Positions 39,302 through 47,629 of a DNA stretch of 64,000 nt are shown piece after piece. The first letter of the stretch is position 1. Each line of letters opens with the position of its first letter. Source of the stretch: Clostridiales bacterium. Its GTDB lineage: Bacteria > Bacillota > Clostridia > Oscillospirales > CAG-272. Both the position numbers and the translations under genes were made by a program. Location of the stretch: positions 1 to 64,000 of the forward strand of contig JAAVYP010000004.1 of the NCBI GenBank assembly GCA_022791195.1, written 5' to 3'. The notes under the pieces are model-generated. The model was not told the origin of the DNA, made no database searches, and saw only the letters and a list, made by a program, of their open reading frames with translations.

Positions 39302-40450
39302 CTAACTCATTTTCACCGGCAGAATCATATACAAAAACATGTCGTCCTCTTCATTGCCGACTCCCTCGATTTGCATACTCATCAGCGCCGTGGCCAGCGA
39401 GATGCGGATGTTATCCTCCGGACAGACCCGCAGCGCCTCTAACAAATATTTATTGTTGAAGCCGATCAGCAAATCCTCCCCTGTTTTTTCGATGGGTATA
39501 TCATCGTTCACGCTGCCTGACAAATTGGCCGCTGATATATGCAGCACCGTGTCTTCAAACGAACATTTCACACTGGATTTTGCCTGTCCCATGGCCCTGT
39601 CCTCTGTGACCAGAGCAGCCCGCTCTAAACTTTGTTCAAACGCATCGCGCGACATAACCACATTAATCGGCGATTCTTTGCGGATGACCCGGTTATAATC
39701 AATATATTCAGCGTCGATCAGCCGGGAAAAGAAGGTCAGCTTTTCTAAAAAGAAAATAATATGCCTTCTTGTCAGCGCGACGGTCATTTTGTCGTCATCA
39801 TCGTCCATCAGCTTGATCAGCTCGGCTAAAGTTTTTCCCGGCACGATAAAGGAAAGATGAAACGTATCGTCTGCGCTTTGAATTTGCTCCATATCGCAGC
39901 GGCTTTCTCTGATGGCCAGTTTGTTGCCGTCGCAGGCAACAAGTTTGAGCCGTCCCTCGGTTATTTCAAAAAAGGCTCCGTTCAGGGCGGCACGCTGATC
40001 ATTTTGTGCAATGGCAAACTGCACCTGTGCGATCATACGCCTTAACTGTCCTTGTGTCACAGAAAAAGAATGATTGCCCTGCAAAACCGGAATGGCAGGA
40101 AAGTCGCTCCCAGGCAGGCTATGCAGCTCAAAACAGGAATTGCCGGCCATAATGCGGCACATATATTTATCATCAACCTCAATCGTAACGGTATCCAGCG
40201 GCATCATGCGGATGATGCGGGAAAGCCGGTTGGCATTGACAATAAAAGAGCCGCCTTCAATAATATCTGCCTCGATCTCTTCGTGAATGCCTTTTTCCAT
40301 GTCGTAAGAGCAGAGCGTGCAGGTGCCGTGATCGGTTGTTTCAAAGAATATCCCTTCGGTGGCCGTGAGGGTATTGCGGTCAGACACCGCGCAAAGGGCC
40401 GGCGCAATCGCGCTGATCAGCGCGGCTTTATCAAACATAATTTTGATCAT
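39302..40450 (-). CDS. dnaN: DNA polymerase III sliding clamp, beta subunit
   Basis: A 382-residue clamp with three homologous domains (MIKIMFDKAALISAI at the N-terminus, FSVTQGQLRRMIAQVQFA at the start of domain 2, ending in MILPVKMS). The chosen start is ATG 40450 behind AGAAAGGA. A longer frame to 40570 would run into the DnaA-box region and lacks clamp sequence. It is read away from oriC. Confidence 0.96.
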   Translation of the reverse strand: MIKIMFDKAALISAIAPALCAVSDRNTLTATEGIFFETTDHGTCTLCSYDMEKGIHEEIEADIIEGGSFIVNANRLSRIIRMMPLDTVTIEVDDKYMCRIMAGNSCFELHSLPGSDFPAIPVLQGNHSFSVTQGQLRRMIAQVQFAIAQNDQRAALNGAFFEITEGRLKLVACDGNKLAIRESRCDMEQIQSADDTFHLSFIVPGKTLAELIKLMDDDDDKMTVALTRRHIIFFLEKLTFFSRLIDAEYIDYNRVIRKESPINVVMSRDAFEQSLERAALVTEDRAMGQAKSSVKCSFEDTVLHISAANLSGSVNDDIPIEKTGEDLLIGFNNKYLLEALRVCPEDNIRISLATALMSMQIEGVGNEEDDMFLYMILPVKMS

Positions 40451-40802
40451 GATTTTTTCCTTTCTAAGAGAAAAACATAAATATATAAAAAAGAAATAAG
40501 TAATAGTCGTCGTAATAATAAGGCCTGTGCAAACTGTGCAAAAGCGTGTAACCCCTTTATTTTGCTGCAATGCAGAGCCTTAAATGGCTGTTCAAGACCG
40601 GATGCTGCGCTTGTGTAAAAAAATAGGAAAAAATGAAAAGTCTGGCAGAAAAAGAAAGAAACAGGTTTTTACACAAGGTTTTAACATGCTATTTTTGTGT
40701 TTTCCACAGCAACTATGTGGAAAGTGAAAAAGCAAACAATCGAATGCACAGCAAGATAACAGGCGGCTTGTGGAAAACAGGAATGCGCCGGAAAAGCTTA
40801 TT
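40451..40802. other. oriC: Probable oriC (dnaN-dnaA intergenic)
   Basis: A 352-bp gene-free region. Exact TTWTNCACA boxes on either strand are at 40535-40543, 40612-40620, 40667-40675, 40700-40708 and 40769-40777. One-mismatch boxes are at 40526-40534 and 40716-40724. An AT-rich tract at about 40470-40520 next to dnaN is a candidate unwinding element. The promoter of dnaN should also lie here. Confidence 0.85.
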
Positions 40803-42179
40803 CTATTCTTTTATCTCTTTTGTAAGTTCTTCGATTTCCAGCTCTAAGAGCGGTTTGTTTTTGATTTCATTTTCGATCACGCTAAGACTTGACATAATGG
40901 TGGTATGATTGCGGTCAAATTCAAGCCCGATTTTCGGCAGGGAAAGAGAGGTAATATTGCGGATAATATAAATGGCAATATTACGGGCGCGCACAATTTC
41001 TTGGTTGCGCTTTTTGCCGCGGATTTCTTCTTCCGAAACGCCGTATTTTTTGGAGACCGACGAAATGACCTTGCTCACTAAGGAAGAATCCGACTCGCGG
41101 CCGGTCACAATATCCGAGATACAGTGCATGGCCAGATCAACCGTGACCGGCACATTATTTAAAAAGGACTGGGCCGCGATCTTTTTGATGGCCCCTTCCA
41201 TCTGACGGACGTTGCTTTTTAAATTCTCTGCTAAAAATTCAAAGACAACATTGGGAATATCCGCATGAAAGCTTTTGGCTTTGTTTTGCATGATCGCGAT
41301 GCGCAGCTCATAGTCGGGCACCTGAATATCGGCCAGAAGACCCCATTCAAACCGGTTTTTCAGCCGGTCCTCAAGCGGTTTGATATCCTTTGGCGGCCGG
41401 TCAGACGTCAGCACGATTTGTTTATTGTCTTCGTACAGTGTATTAAAGGTATGGAAAAATTCTTCCTGGGTAGAGTTTTTGCCGGCGATGAACTGAATAT
41501 CGTCGATCAGCAGCATGTCGGCCTTGCGGTATTTTTCACGGAATTTCAGTGTCGTGGCATTGGCAATAGCGGCAATGATTTCGTTGGTAAAATCCTCTCC
41601 CTTTGCATAGACGATTTTTGTGTCAGGATGGTGGCGCAGGGTTTCGTTGATCACGGCATAGAGCAAGTGGGTTTTGCCAAGGCCCGAGTCACCGTAAATA
41701 AAAAGGGGATTATAACCGGCCGCAGAGCCTTCACGGGCGACAGCCGTGCAGGCTGCATGGGCGAAGGTGTTGGAAGAACCGACGATAAAATTGTCAAAGG
41801 TATAGCGGGAATCAAAAAAATTGCCGTATTTGTCGCTGCCCTCTTCCACAAATTCAGGCACATTGTCCGAAAGCGAAGAAACGGGCGGGGCCGACACAGG
41901 TGCTTGGTATTTGTCCAGCGAAACCGGCGCGTGTTCAGCCGATTCAAAAAAAACCGGCACGGCATAGCCAATTACCTCTGACAAAAAAAGAGCGACGTCG
42001 TCTGCATAACCCGAGGCAAGGGTTGTGCGAAGGTTGTCATTTTGGTTTTGAATGACAGCCGCCTGGTTGGAAAGAAAAATCAGTTCGGTGTCTTTGAAAA
42101 AAAGGTCCATAATCACCGAAGAATATTTAAGAGCAAGCTTTTGCAGCGTCAGATTCCATATTTCTGTGTAGGAGTTCAT
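40803..42179 (-). CDS. dnaA: Chromosomal replication initiator DnaA
   Basis: A 458-residue AAA+ initiator. Domain I is YTEIWNLTLQKLALKY..., domain III Walker A is GDSGLGKTHLLYA, Walker B is LLIDDIQFIAGK, sensor region is VLTSDRPPKDI, and the domain IV signature is LEFDRNHTTIMSSL. ATG 42179 gives the family-typical N-terminus; in-frame starts at 42188 and 42251 are possible. A promoter lies at 42273-42301 and one DnaA box upstream at 42317. Confidence 0.97.
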   Translation of the reverse strand: MNSYTEIWNLTLQKLALKYSSVIMDLFFKDTELIFLSNQAAVIQNQNDNLRTTLASGYADDVALFLSEVIGYAVPVFFESAEHAPVSLDKYQAPVSAPPVSSLSDNVPEFVEEGSDKYGNFFDSRYTFDNFIVGSSNTFAHAACTAVAREGSAAGYNPLFIYGDSGLGKTHLLYAVINETLRHHPDTKIVYAKGEDFTNEIIAAIANATTLKFREKYRKADMLLIDDIQFIAGKNSTQEEFFHTFNTLYEDNKQIVLTSDRPPKDIKPLEDRLKNRFEWGLLADIQVPDYELRIAIMQNKAKSFHADIPNVVFEFLAENLKSNVRQMEGAIKKIAAQSFLNNVPVTVDLAMHCISDIVTGRESDSSLVSKVISSVSKKYGVSEEEIRGKKRNQEIVRARNIAIYIIRNITSLSLPKIGLEFDRNHTTIMSSLSVIENEIKNKPLLELEIEELTKEIKE

Positions 42180-42272
42180 ATTGTACATTCCGTTTCTTGA
42201 TTTGACATAGGCCAAAGGCGGAAAAAAAGGCCGCCGGCCGGGGTACGTCAAATTACTTCATAATTATATTAA

Positions 42273-42301
42273 ATTATACCATAGAAACAGAAAATGGACA
42301 A
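42273..42301 (-). promoter_or_regulatory. Promoter for dnaA
   Basis: On the minus strand TTGTCC (42301-42296), a 17-base spacer and TATAAT (42278-42273). A DnaA box sits 16 bases upstream and could mediate autoregulation. Confidence 0.75.
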
Positions 42302-42316
42302 GGGCTTTTCCAAAAG

Positions 42317-42325
42317 TTTTGCACA
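42317..42325. promoter_or_regulatory. Single DnaA box upstream of dnaA
   Basis: TTTTGCACA, an exact match to TTWTNCACA, between the divergent dnaA and rpmH promoters. Confidence 0.6.
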
Positions 42326-42374
42326 GGCACCGGGAAAAGGAAAAGGGAATTTTTTTGGAAAGTTATGAAAACTC

Positions 42375-42404
42375 TTGACAAGCAGCTTTGGTTTACAGTA
42401 TAAT
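42375..42404 (+). promoter_or_regulatory. Promoter for rpmH-rnpA
   Basis: TTGACA (42375-42380), 18-base spacer, TATAAT (42399-42404): both hexamers match the consensus exactly, 50 bases before the rpmH ATG. Confidence 0.85.
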
Positions 42405-42453
42405 GAACAAAGCCACAAGGAAAGAGATGCAATGAAAGAGAGGTGCATGGAGG

Positions 42454-42588
42454 ATGGTAAGAACCTATCAGCCAAAAAAACGGCAAAGACAAAAAGAGCA
42501 CGGATTTCGCAAAAGAATGAGAACGGCAAACGGAAGAAAAGTATTACATAGACGCCGTGCAAAAGGCAGAGCGAAGTTAAGCTATTAA
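42454..42588 (+). CDS. rpmH: Ribosomal protein L34
   Basis: A 44-residue, very basic protein ([20 protein letters not shown]..., ending [10 protein letters not shown]), complete for this family. A ribosome site GAGAGG lies ten bases before the ATG. It is divergent from dnaA, as in most Firmicutes, and is read away from the origin. Confidence 0.98.
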   Translation: MVRTYQPKKRQRQKEHGFRKRMRTANGRKVLHRRRAKGRAKLSY

Positions 42589-42611
42589 GCAAGGCTGCGC
42601 CAAAAACAGCA

Positions 42612-42639
42612 AAACCACCGACCTTTTTCGGTGTTTTTT
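42612..42639 (+). terminator. Hairpin terminator/attenuator between rpmH and rnpA
   Basis: Arms CACCGA and TCGGTG (42616-42621, 42628-42633) followed by six T. It would let more L34 than RnpA be made from one promoter. Confidence 0.8.
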
Positions 42640-42673
42640 GTTATTGGTGCAGAAAAAGCGAAATGATTGCAAC

Positions 42674-43048
42674 ATGAAAGAAACGCCGATAAGAGAAAAT
42701 CATTTGTATGCAAAGGCATATGCGGCGGGCAGGAAATATGTGGGCCGGTATTGTGTGGTCTATGTATTGGCTGACCGGCATGCAAAGCTGTTGGCCAAGC
42801 GGCATCCGAACAAAGAAAAGGTCAATCGCATTGGCTTAACCGTAACCAAGAAAATCGGAGGCGCGGTGGAACGAAACCGCGTCAAGCGGATCATCAGAGC
42901 GGCGCTTCGGAGTATCACAGGCAAAAAGACGATAAGCACAGGGTATTTGATTGTGATTGTGGCACGCCCTGCCGCTCTTTCGGCAAAGTCGACGGATCTG
43001 GAAAAGGATTTAGCGGCCGCCTTTGCGAAATTTGGCATGTGTCAATGA
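42674..43048 (+). CDS. rnpA: Ribonuclease P protein component
   Basis: A 124-residue basic protein that assists the catalytic RNA in tRNA 5' maturation. The signature is [18 protein letters not shown] (about residues 63-80), with [12 protein letters not shown] before it. ATG 42674 is chosen because the longer frame runs into the terminator. No strong ribosome site is visible. It overlaps yidD by four bases. Confidence 0.95.
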   Translation: MKETPIRENHLYAKAYAAGRKYVGRYCVVYVLADRHAKLLAKRHPNKEKVNRIGLTVTKKIGGAVERNRVKRIIRAALRSITGKKTISTGYLIVIVARPAALSAKSTDLEKDLAAAFAKFGMCQ

Positions 43049-43272
43049 AGAAGCTCTGTATTTTTTTAATCAAGCTGTATCAAAAAGTGCTCTCCCCGTT
43101 GAAAGCGCCCTGCTGTCGGTTTACGCCGAGCTGTTCACAATATGCGGCAGAGGCCTTTGAAAGATGGGGTTTTTTTGTAGGCGGCTATTTGACGCTGTTT
43201 CGCATCGTCAGGTGCAATCCATTTTGCAAAGGCGGGTATGACCCGGTTCCAGAGAAAAAAAGAAAGCAATAA
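43045..43272 (+). CDS. yidD: Membrane protein insertion efficiency factor YidD
   Basis: A 75-residue protein with the family features [32 protein letters not shown] and [14 protein letters not shown]. It has three conserved cysteine sites and an N-terminal amphipathic helix. Its ATG overlaps the rnpA TGA (ATGA); a GTG six bases earlier is possible. The order rnpA-yidD-yidC is conserved. Confidence 0.95.
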   Translation: MKKLCIFLIKLYQKVLSPLKAPCCRFTPSCSQYAAEAFERWGFFVGGYLTLFRIVRCNPFCKGGYDPVPEKKRKQ

Positions 43273-43288
43273 CGAGGTAGTAGAAAAC

Positions 43289-44437
43289 TTGGATACCTTA
43301 TATCGAATACTGGCCATGCCATTAAACTGGTTTTACAACATCAGCGGCAGCTATGTCATCGCCATGATCTTATATGGCTTGCTGATCAAACTGGTTTTAT
43401 TTCCGTTTGGCATAAAGCAGCAGAAAAGCATGCTCAAACAGGCGTCAATGCGGCCGAAAGAGATGGCCATCCGCAAGCGGTACGCGGGACGGGATGATAA
43501 AAAAACCCAGATGAAAATGCAGGAAGAGCTGCAAAAGCTGTATCAGAGCGAGGGGTATAATCCCATGTCGGGCTGCGGTCCGGCGCTGATTCAGCTGCCG
43601 GTTATCTGGATTTTGTATCGTATTGTGTACGGACCGATGCTGTATATTTTAGGCATTGGCAAGGATGTTTGTCAAAACATGGCGGCGTATGCCGGAGAAA
43701 TTGCCGGACGCAGCTTTAATTATAAAGATCAGCTGCAATGGATGGACGTCGTAGCGAAAAACTTTGACGATTTTAAACAGAATGTAGCCGGATTTGCCGA
43801 TCATTTTGCCACCGAGGCGGATTTTACGAATTTTGTGGATAAATTCAAGATATTCGGCGTCGATCTGACCCAAAAACCGCAGCAGGTGTTTGGTGAATGG
43901 ACAGGCGCGGCGATCGCGATTGTGGCCATTCCTGTGCTGGTATTTCTGGCCCAGTATATATCGATGAAGGTCACCCGGAAGATGTCATATCAGGCGATGC
44001 CGGACGCACAAAATGCGGCCAGCATGAAGATTTTGGATATCGGAATGCCGCTGATGACCTTGTATATGGCCTTTATTTTTCCTGCGCTGCTTGGCATTTA
44101 CTGGATTGAAAATTCACTGCTTGCCATGATTCAGCAAATCATATTGAAGAAAATGTATCCGATACCGGTCTTTACCGAAGAGGATTATAAAAAAGCGGAA
44201 AAAGAACTGAACGGCAAACGGAAAGCAGCCAAAAAATCGGGCGGCAGTGTGAAAAAACACAATCCGAAATCGCTGCATCATATCGATGATGATGAGGACG
44301 AAGAGGATGGCTCTGCCAGTGAAAGCAGAACGACAAAGACAGAACAAAAGAAAAGCAAGAAGAATGCGTTCATAGAGCCAGCGGCGTTAAAAGAAGAGCC
44401 GGGCGCCGAAAAAGAAAAAGAAACAGATGAAGCATGA
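43289..44437 (+). CDS. yidC: Membrane protein insertase YidC/OxaI
   Basis: A 382-residue insertase with about five membrane segments and an enlarged loop (about residues 130-200). The first conserved helix reads YGLLIKLVLFPFGIKQQKS; the groove arginine usual at the K of LIKL appears replaced by lysine. The tail is lysine- and aspartate-rich, consistent with ribosome contact. TTG 43289 behind GAGG is preferred; a frame to 43238 would overlap yidD. It has no lipobox. Confidence 0.92.
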   Translation: MDTLYRILAMPLNWFYNISGSYVIAMILYGLLIKLVLFPFGIKQQKSMLKQASMRPKEMAIRKRYAGRDDKKTQMKMQEELQKLYQSEGYNPMSGCGPALIQLPVIWILYRIVYGPMLYILGIGKDVCQNMAAYAGEIAGRSFNYKDQLQWMDVVAKNFDDFKQNVAGFADHFATEADFTNFVDKFKIFGVDLTQKPQQVFGEWTGAAIAIVAIPVLVFLAQYISMKVTRKMSYQAMPDAQNAASMKILDIGMPLMTLYMAFIFPALLGIYWIENSLLAMIQQIILKKMYPIPVFTEEDYKKAEKELNGKRKAAKKSGGSVKKHNPKSLHHIDDDEDEEDGSASESRTTKTEQKKSKKNAFIEPAALKEEPGAEKEKETDEA

Positions 44438-44451
44438 AAAGGTGATGTAAA

Positions 44452-45105
44452 GTGGAAAACGAGCTTATCAGCACAGGCAAAACCGTCGAAGCAGCGCTGC
44501 AAAGCGCGGCCGGACAGTTGGGCATCGAAGCAGACCAATTGGAATATGAAGTCATCGCAGAAGCAAAAAAAGGATTTCTTGGGATAGGAGAAGTGCCGGC
44601 CAAGGTGCGCATTTTCCTGCCAAAAGAAGAAGAGGAAGCAAACGAGAGTGACGCAGCCGAACGGTTTATCGACACTCTGTTAGCGAATATGGATATTCAC
44701 GCCGAGGTGCAGGTCGAAAATGGAGAGGACGGCAGCAAAGAAATCCGCATTTATGGGGATGAGGCAAGCGTTTTGATCGGCCACCATGGCGATACGCTGG
44801 AGGCGCTGCAATACTTAGTGAATCTGGCAGCAAACAAACGGGCAAAAGAGGAAGAAAAAAAGGAATACATCCGCATCCATATGGATATAGAGGATTACCG
44901 CGCCCGCAGAGCCGATACCCTGCGTGCACTGGCCAGAAGAATGGCAGACAAGGTGCAGCGGTATGGACGCAGCATGGCGTTAGAACCCATGCCGGCCTAT
45001 GAAAGAAGAATTATTCATGCGGAGCTTCAGCAGGTGGAGGGGATTACAACCCATTCGATTGGCAACGAGAGCAACCGGCGGGTTGTCATTTCAAAAAAGA
45101 AATAA
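44452..45105 (+). CDS. jag: RNA-binding protein Jag (KhpB)
   Basis: A 217-residue protein. It has a Jag N-terminal domain (STGKTVEAALQSAAGQLG, KKGFLGIG), a KH domain (IRIYGDEASVLIGHHGDTLEALQYL) and an R3H domain (RARRADTLRALARRMADKVQRYGRS). The start is GTG at 44452 behind GGTG. A strong terminator follows at 45112, so the ribosomal-protein/insertase cluster ends here and mnmE is not next. Confidence 0.95.
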   Translation: MENELISTGKTVEAALQSAAGQLGIEADQLEYEVIAEAKKGFLGIGEVPAKVRIFLPKEEEEANESDAAERFIDTLLANMDIHAEVQVENGEDGSKEIRIYGDEASVLIGHHGDTLEALQYLVNLAANKRAKEEEKKEYIRIHMDIEDYRARRADTLRALARRMADKVQRYGRSMALEPMPAYERRIIHAELQQVEGITTHSIGNESNRRVVISKKK

Positions 45106-45111
45106 AAGAAG

Positions 45112-45139
45112 CGGTGCTGATATGACAGCACCGTTTTTT
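45112..45139 (+). terminator. Terminator of the rpmH-jag cluster
   Basis: Arms CGGTGCTG and CAGCACCG around a 6-base loop, followed by six T. Confidence 0.92.
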
Positions 45140-45303
45140 ACTATAGAAAATTTTTTGTTTCCTGACAATAGCGGTGTTAAGATGAAAATGCCGATTTTGT
45201 CTTATTTTATAGTGGCAGCGGGGTGAAAAACGAACCGGGGAGCAAATCTCCATCAAAAGCCAACCGCTTCCCTTGGTTTTTTAAGGAAGTTGAAGCATAT
45301 CCT

Positions 45304-45331
45304 TTGCGAAGGCGAAATTTTGTGGTATAAT
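45304..45331 (+). promoter_or_regulatory. Promoter-like start of hairpin array A
   Basis: TTGCGA (45304-45309), a 16-base spacer and TATAAT (45326-45331). The whole element matches the start of array B at 56816-56789 with the same spacing, differing at only a few spacer bases. The bases between the jag terminator and here (45140-45303) hold nothing I can name. Confidence 0.65.
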
Positions 45332-45650
45332 GAAGCAAATCGAAGATTTGCTTCTAAAGTTTATCTTACAACCTGCAAGGCTGTATTCCGGCAAAGCCAG
45401 AACCGATAAACTTCAAGACAGCTAAAATTCTATAGTATCCGTAAGCAAACCTATGGTTGGCTTCTAAAATTTAACTGAACGTGCATTTGCACGCTCTGCC
45501 GGTAATACCGGCATCGTTAAATTTTAAGGAAGTGGAAACTTTGTAGTATCCATAAGCAAACCTACGGTTGGCTTCTAAAGTTTATATTTTCACTTTTACA
45601 AGTGAAATTTTGGCTTTGCTGAAAACGCCCGACTTCCAGCGTTGCTGGAA
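45332..45650 (+). repeat. Array A of roughly 110-bp hairpin modules (candidate leader RNA)
   Basis: Three tandem modules, each: a head hairpin (GAAGCAAATC/GATTTGCTTC at 45332-45354, then AAGCAAACC/GGTTGGCTT variants at 45443 and 45554), an AT-rich outer stem, and an insert of about 40 bases with two small hairpins. Module 2 has outer stem AAAATTTAAC/GTTAAATTTT (45466-45475, 45516-45525) with P3 TGCCGGT/ACCGGCA at 45497-45513. Module 3 has TTTCACTT/AAGTGAAA (45588-45607). A CCAGC/GCTGG hairpin closes the array at 45636-45648. It sits in the leader of the SbcD-like operon. Confidence 0.8.
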
Positions 45651-45743
45651 CGTCGTACTTCCGGTTTGCTTAACCTTCATCGTGTAATCGAAGCAAATTA
45701 AAAATTGAATGATAACTTCATCTGCTTTTTTAAAGGAGTGTTC

Positions 45744-46871
45744 ATGCTGCGTTTTATCCATTGTGCTGATTTACATATTGACTCGGCGTTTGCCAAGCTA
45801 AGTCCGGCCCGCCGCAAAGAAAAGCGAGAACAGCTTTTTGAAAGCTTTAACCGCATGATCGACCTCATCCGGCGGGAAAATCTGCCCGTTTGCCTGATTG
45901 CCGGGGATTTGTTCGATACGCCCAACCCCTCGCCAAGCGCGATCGAGGTGGTGCGTTCGGGCTTTGCCTGTGCCGATGGCTGTCATTTTTTCATTACACC
46001 GGGCAATCACGATCCCTATATACCCGGCGGCGTCTATGCCCAAACGGATTTTGGAGCCAATGTCACCGTCTTTACTGAACAAACCCTGCAAAAAATCACC
46101 CTCGACGAAGAAAATGCAGATATTTACGGCTTTGCCTTTACCCAGAAAAGCATGGAAACACCGCCGGCGCTCGTGCCGGACGAAACCGATTCCGACCGTA
46201 TGCGCATTTTGATTGCGCATGCTGATTTGTCCGGCAAAGACAGCGCCTATTGTCCGCTGACCGAAAAAGATATCCTGGAAGCCGGCTTCGACTACACCGC
46301 CCTTGGCCATCTGCACAACAAGGCCGGCATCCGCCAAATCGGCCCTGCCTATTACGGCTACGCCGGCTGCCTGTGCGGCAGAGACTTTGGCGAACTGGGC
46401 GAAAAAGGCGCGTTTCTCTGCGAGCTGACCAAACAAGCGGGTGTTTCTTCCATGCAGCATACGTTTGTGCCCCTTGCACCGGTGCAATATGTGGAAACAG
46501 CGGTGGATATCACCGGCTGCGCTTCGGACGGCGCCGCGGCCGACCGCGTTTTGCAGGCCTTTGCCGGGTCTGCCTTTCCGCTTGGCGGAGAGGTTCGGTT
46601 GGTTTTAACCGGCGAAACTCCGCCCGACTATGTGCCGGGCAGCGCGCTTGCGGCCCTGCTGCGTATAGAGGGAACCTTTGAAATCATAGACCGCACAAGA
46701 CCCCTTTATCAGTTAGAGGCCCTCAAAGAAGAGCCAGGCCTTCGCGGCGAATTTGTGCGGCTGCTGCTGCCCCTTTTGCAAGAGGGAGACAGCGAGGAAA
46801 AGAAGCAGGCCGAATTGGCCCTGCGCTTCGGGCTGCAAGCCATGAACGGAGGGGACCTGCATGAAATATGA
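45744..46871 (+). CDS. SbcD/YhaO-like metallophosphoesterase, DNA repair exonuclease
   Basis: A 375-residue Mn-dependent nuclease subunit. Its metal motifs are CADLHIDSAF, GDLFDTP, PGNHDPY, AHADLSG and GHLHNKA in the order of the Mre11/SbcD fold. With a YhaN-like ATPase two genes downstream it forms a pair equivalent to Bacillus YhaO-YhaN or a divergent SbcCD. The start is ATG 45744 behind AAAGGAG. It overlaps the next gene by 11 bases. Confidence 0.9.
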   Translation: MLRFIHCADLHIDSAFAKLSPARRKEKREQLFESFNRMIDLIRRENLPVCLIAGDLFDTPNPSPSAIEVVRSGFACADGCHFFITPGNHDPYIPGGVYAQTDFGANVTVFTEQTLQKITLDEENADIYGFAFTQKSMETPPALVPDETDSDRMRILIAHADLSGKDSAYCPLTEKDILEAGFDYTALGHLHNKAGIRQIGPAYYGYAGCLCGRDFGELGEKGAFLCELTKQAGVSSMQHTFVPLAPVQYVETAVDITGCASDGAAADRVLQAFAGSAFPLGGEVRLVLTGETPPDYVPGSALAALLRIEGTFEIIDRTRPLYQLEALKEEPGLRGEFVRLLLPLLQEGDSEEKKQAELALRFGLQAMNGGDLHEI

Positions 46872-47553
46872 CATTTTGTTGTTAGACGCCGACGACACCC
46901 TGTTCGACTTTGGCCAGTGCGAACGGGCCGCCCTGCAAAACACCCTGTGCAGCGCCGGTCTGCCCTTTAGCCAAGCGATTTATGAGGACTATTCGGCCAT
47001 CAACCTCTCCTTTTGGAAAATGTTGGAGCGGGGCGAAATTGACCGGGATGCGCTAAAGACAAAGCGCTTTGAGGTGCTGGCCGAGCGAACCGGGCTTCGC
47101 CTTGACGCGGCTGCGATCAACCGGCGTTATGGCGAGGAGATGGCCGGGCAGCATTTTTTGATCGAGGGCGCGCGCGATTTTGTCGAAAAAGCCGCCCGCC
47201 TGTGTCGGCTGTATATTGTAACCAACGGCATGGCCCTTTCGCAAGAAAGGCGCTTTGTTGACGCGGGCCTTGTGCCTTATATAACCGACATATTTATTTC
47301 AGAAAAAATCGGGACGGCCAAGCCGGACAAGGCGTTTTTCGACCATGTATTCGCGGCCATTCCTGATTTTGATGCCGGGAAAACCCTGATCGTCGGCGAC
47401 AGCTTGTCCAGCGATATCGCCGGCGGCATCAACGCGGGCATTGACACCTGTTGGTTTAATCCTGCGGGCGCGCTCAACCACACCGCGCTGCAGCCTGTCT
47501 ATGAAGTGCGCACGCTGCAGGGGGTGCTGACCATCATCAGCGATAAGGGCTGA
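46861..47553 (+). CDS. HAD-superfamily noncanonical pyrimidine nucleotidase, YjjG-like
   Basis: A 230-residue HAD phosphatase. Motif I is LDADDTLFDFG, motif II VTNGMALSQERR, motif III lysine in AKPDKAFFDH, motif IV VGDSLSSDIAGG. The cap and start match the YjjG/YfnB group, which removes noncanonical pyrimidine nucleotides from the pool. Placement between a nuclease and its ATPase partner, with overlap, suggests a link to DNA quality control (inference). Confidence 0.85.
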   Translation: MKYDILLLDADDTLFDFGQCERAALQNTLCSAGLPFSQAIYEDYSAINLSFWKMLERGEIDRDALKTKRFEVLAERTGLRLDAAAINRRYGEEMAGQHFLIEGARDFVEKAARLCRLYIVTNGMALSQERRFVDAGLVPYITDIFISEKIGTAKPDKAFFDHVFAAIPDFDAGKTLIVGDSLSSDIAGGINAGIDTCWFNPAGALNHTALQPVYEVRTLQGVLTIISDKG

Positions 47554-47629
47554 AAACAAAGCAAGACGGATACAATTTGTGTCTTGAGCCGCCGGCGAAT
47601 CCGGCACAAAGCAAAAGAAAGGAATGGTC

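Noticed and set aside
40451-40570. N-terminal extension of dnaN to 40570
   Set aside because: The extra codons lie in the DnaA-box/AT-rich region; ATG 40450 has a ribosome site and gives the normal N-terminus.
45332-45650. CRISPR-like array
   Set aside because: The repeats are about 65-70 bases and diverge; the 'spacers' contain hairpins and are shared between arrays. No cas genes are near.
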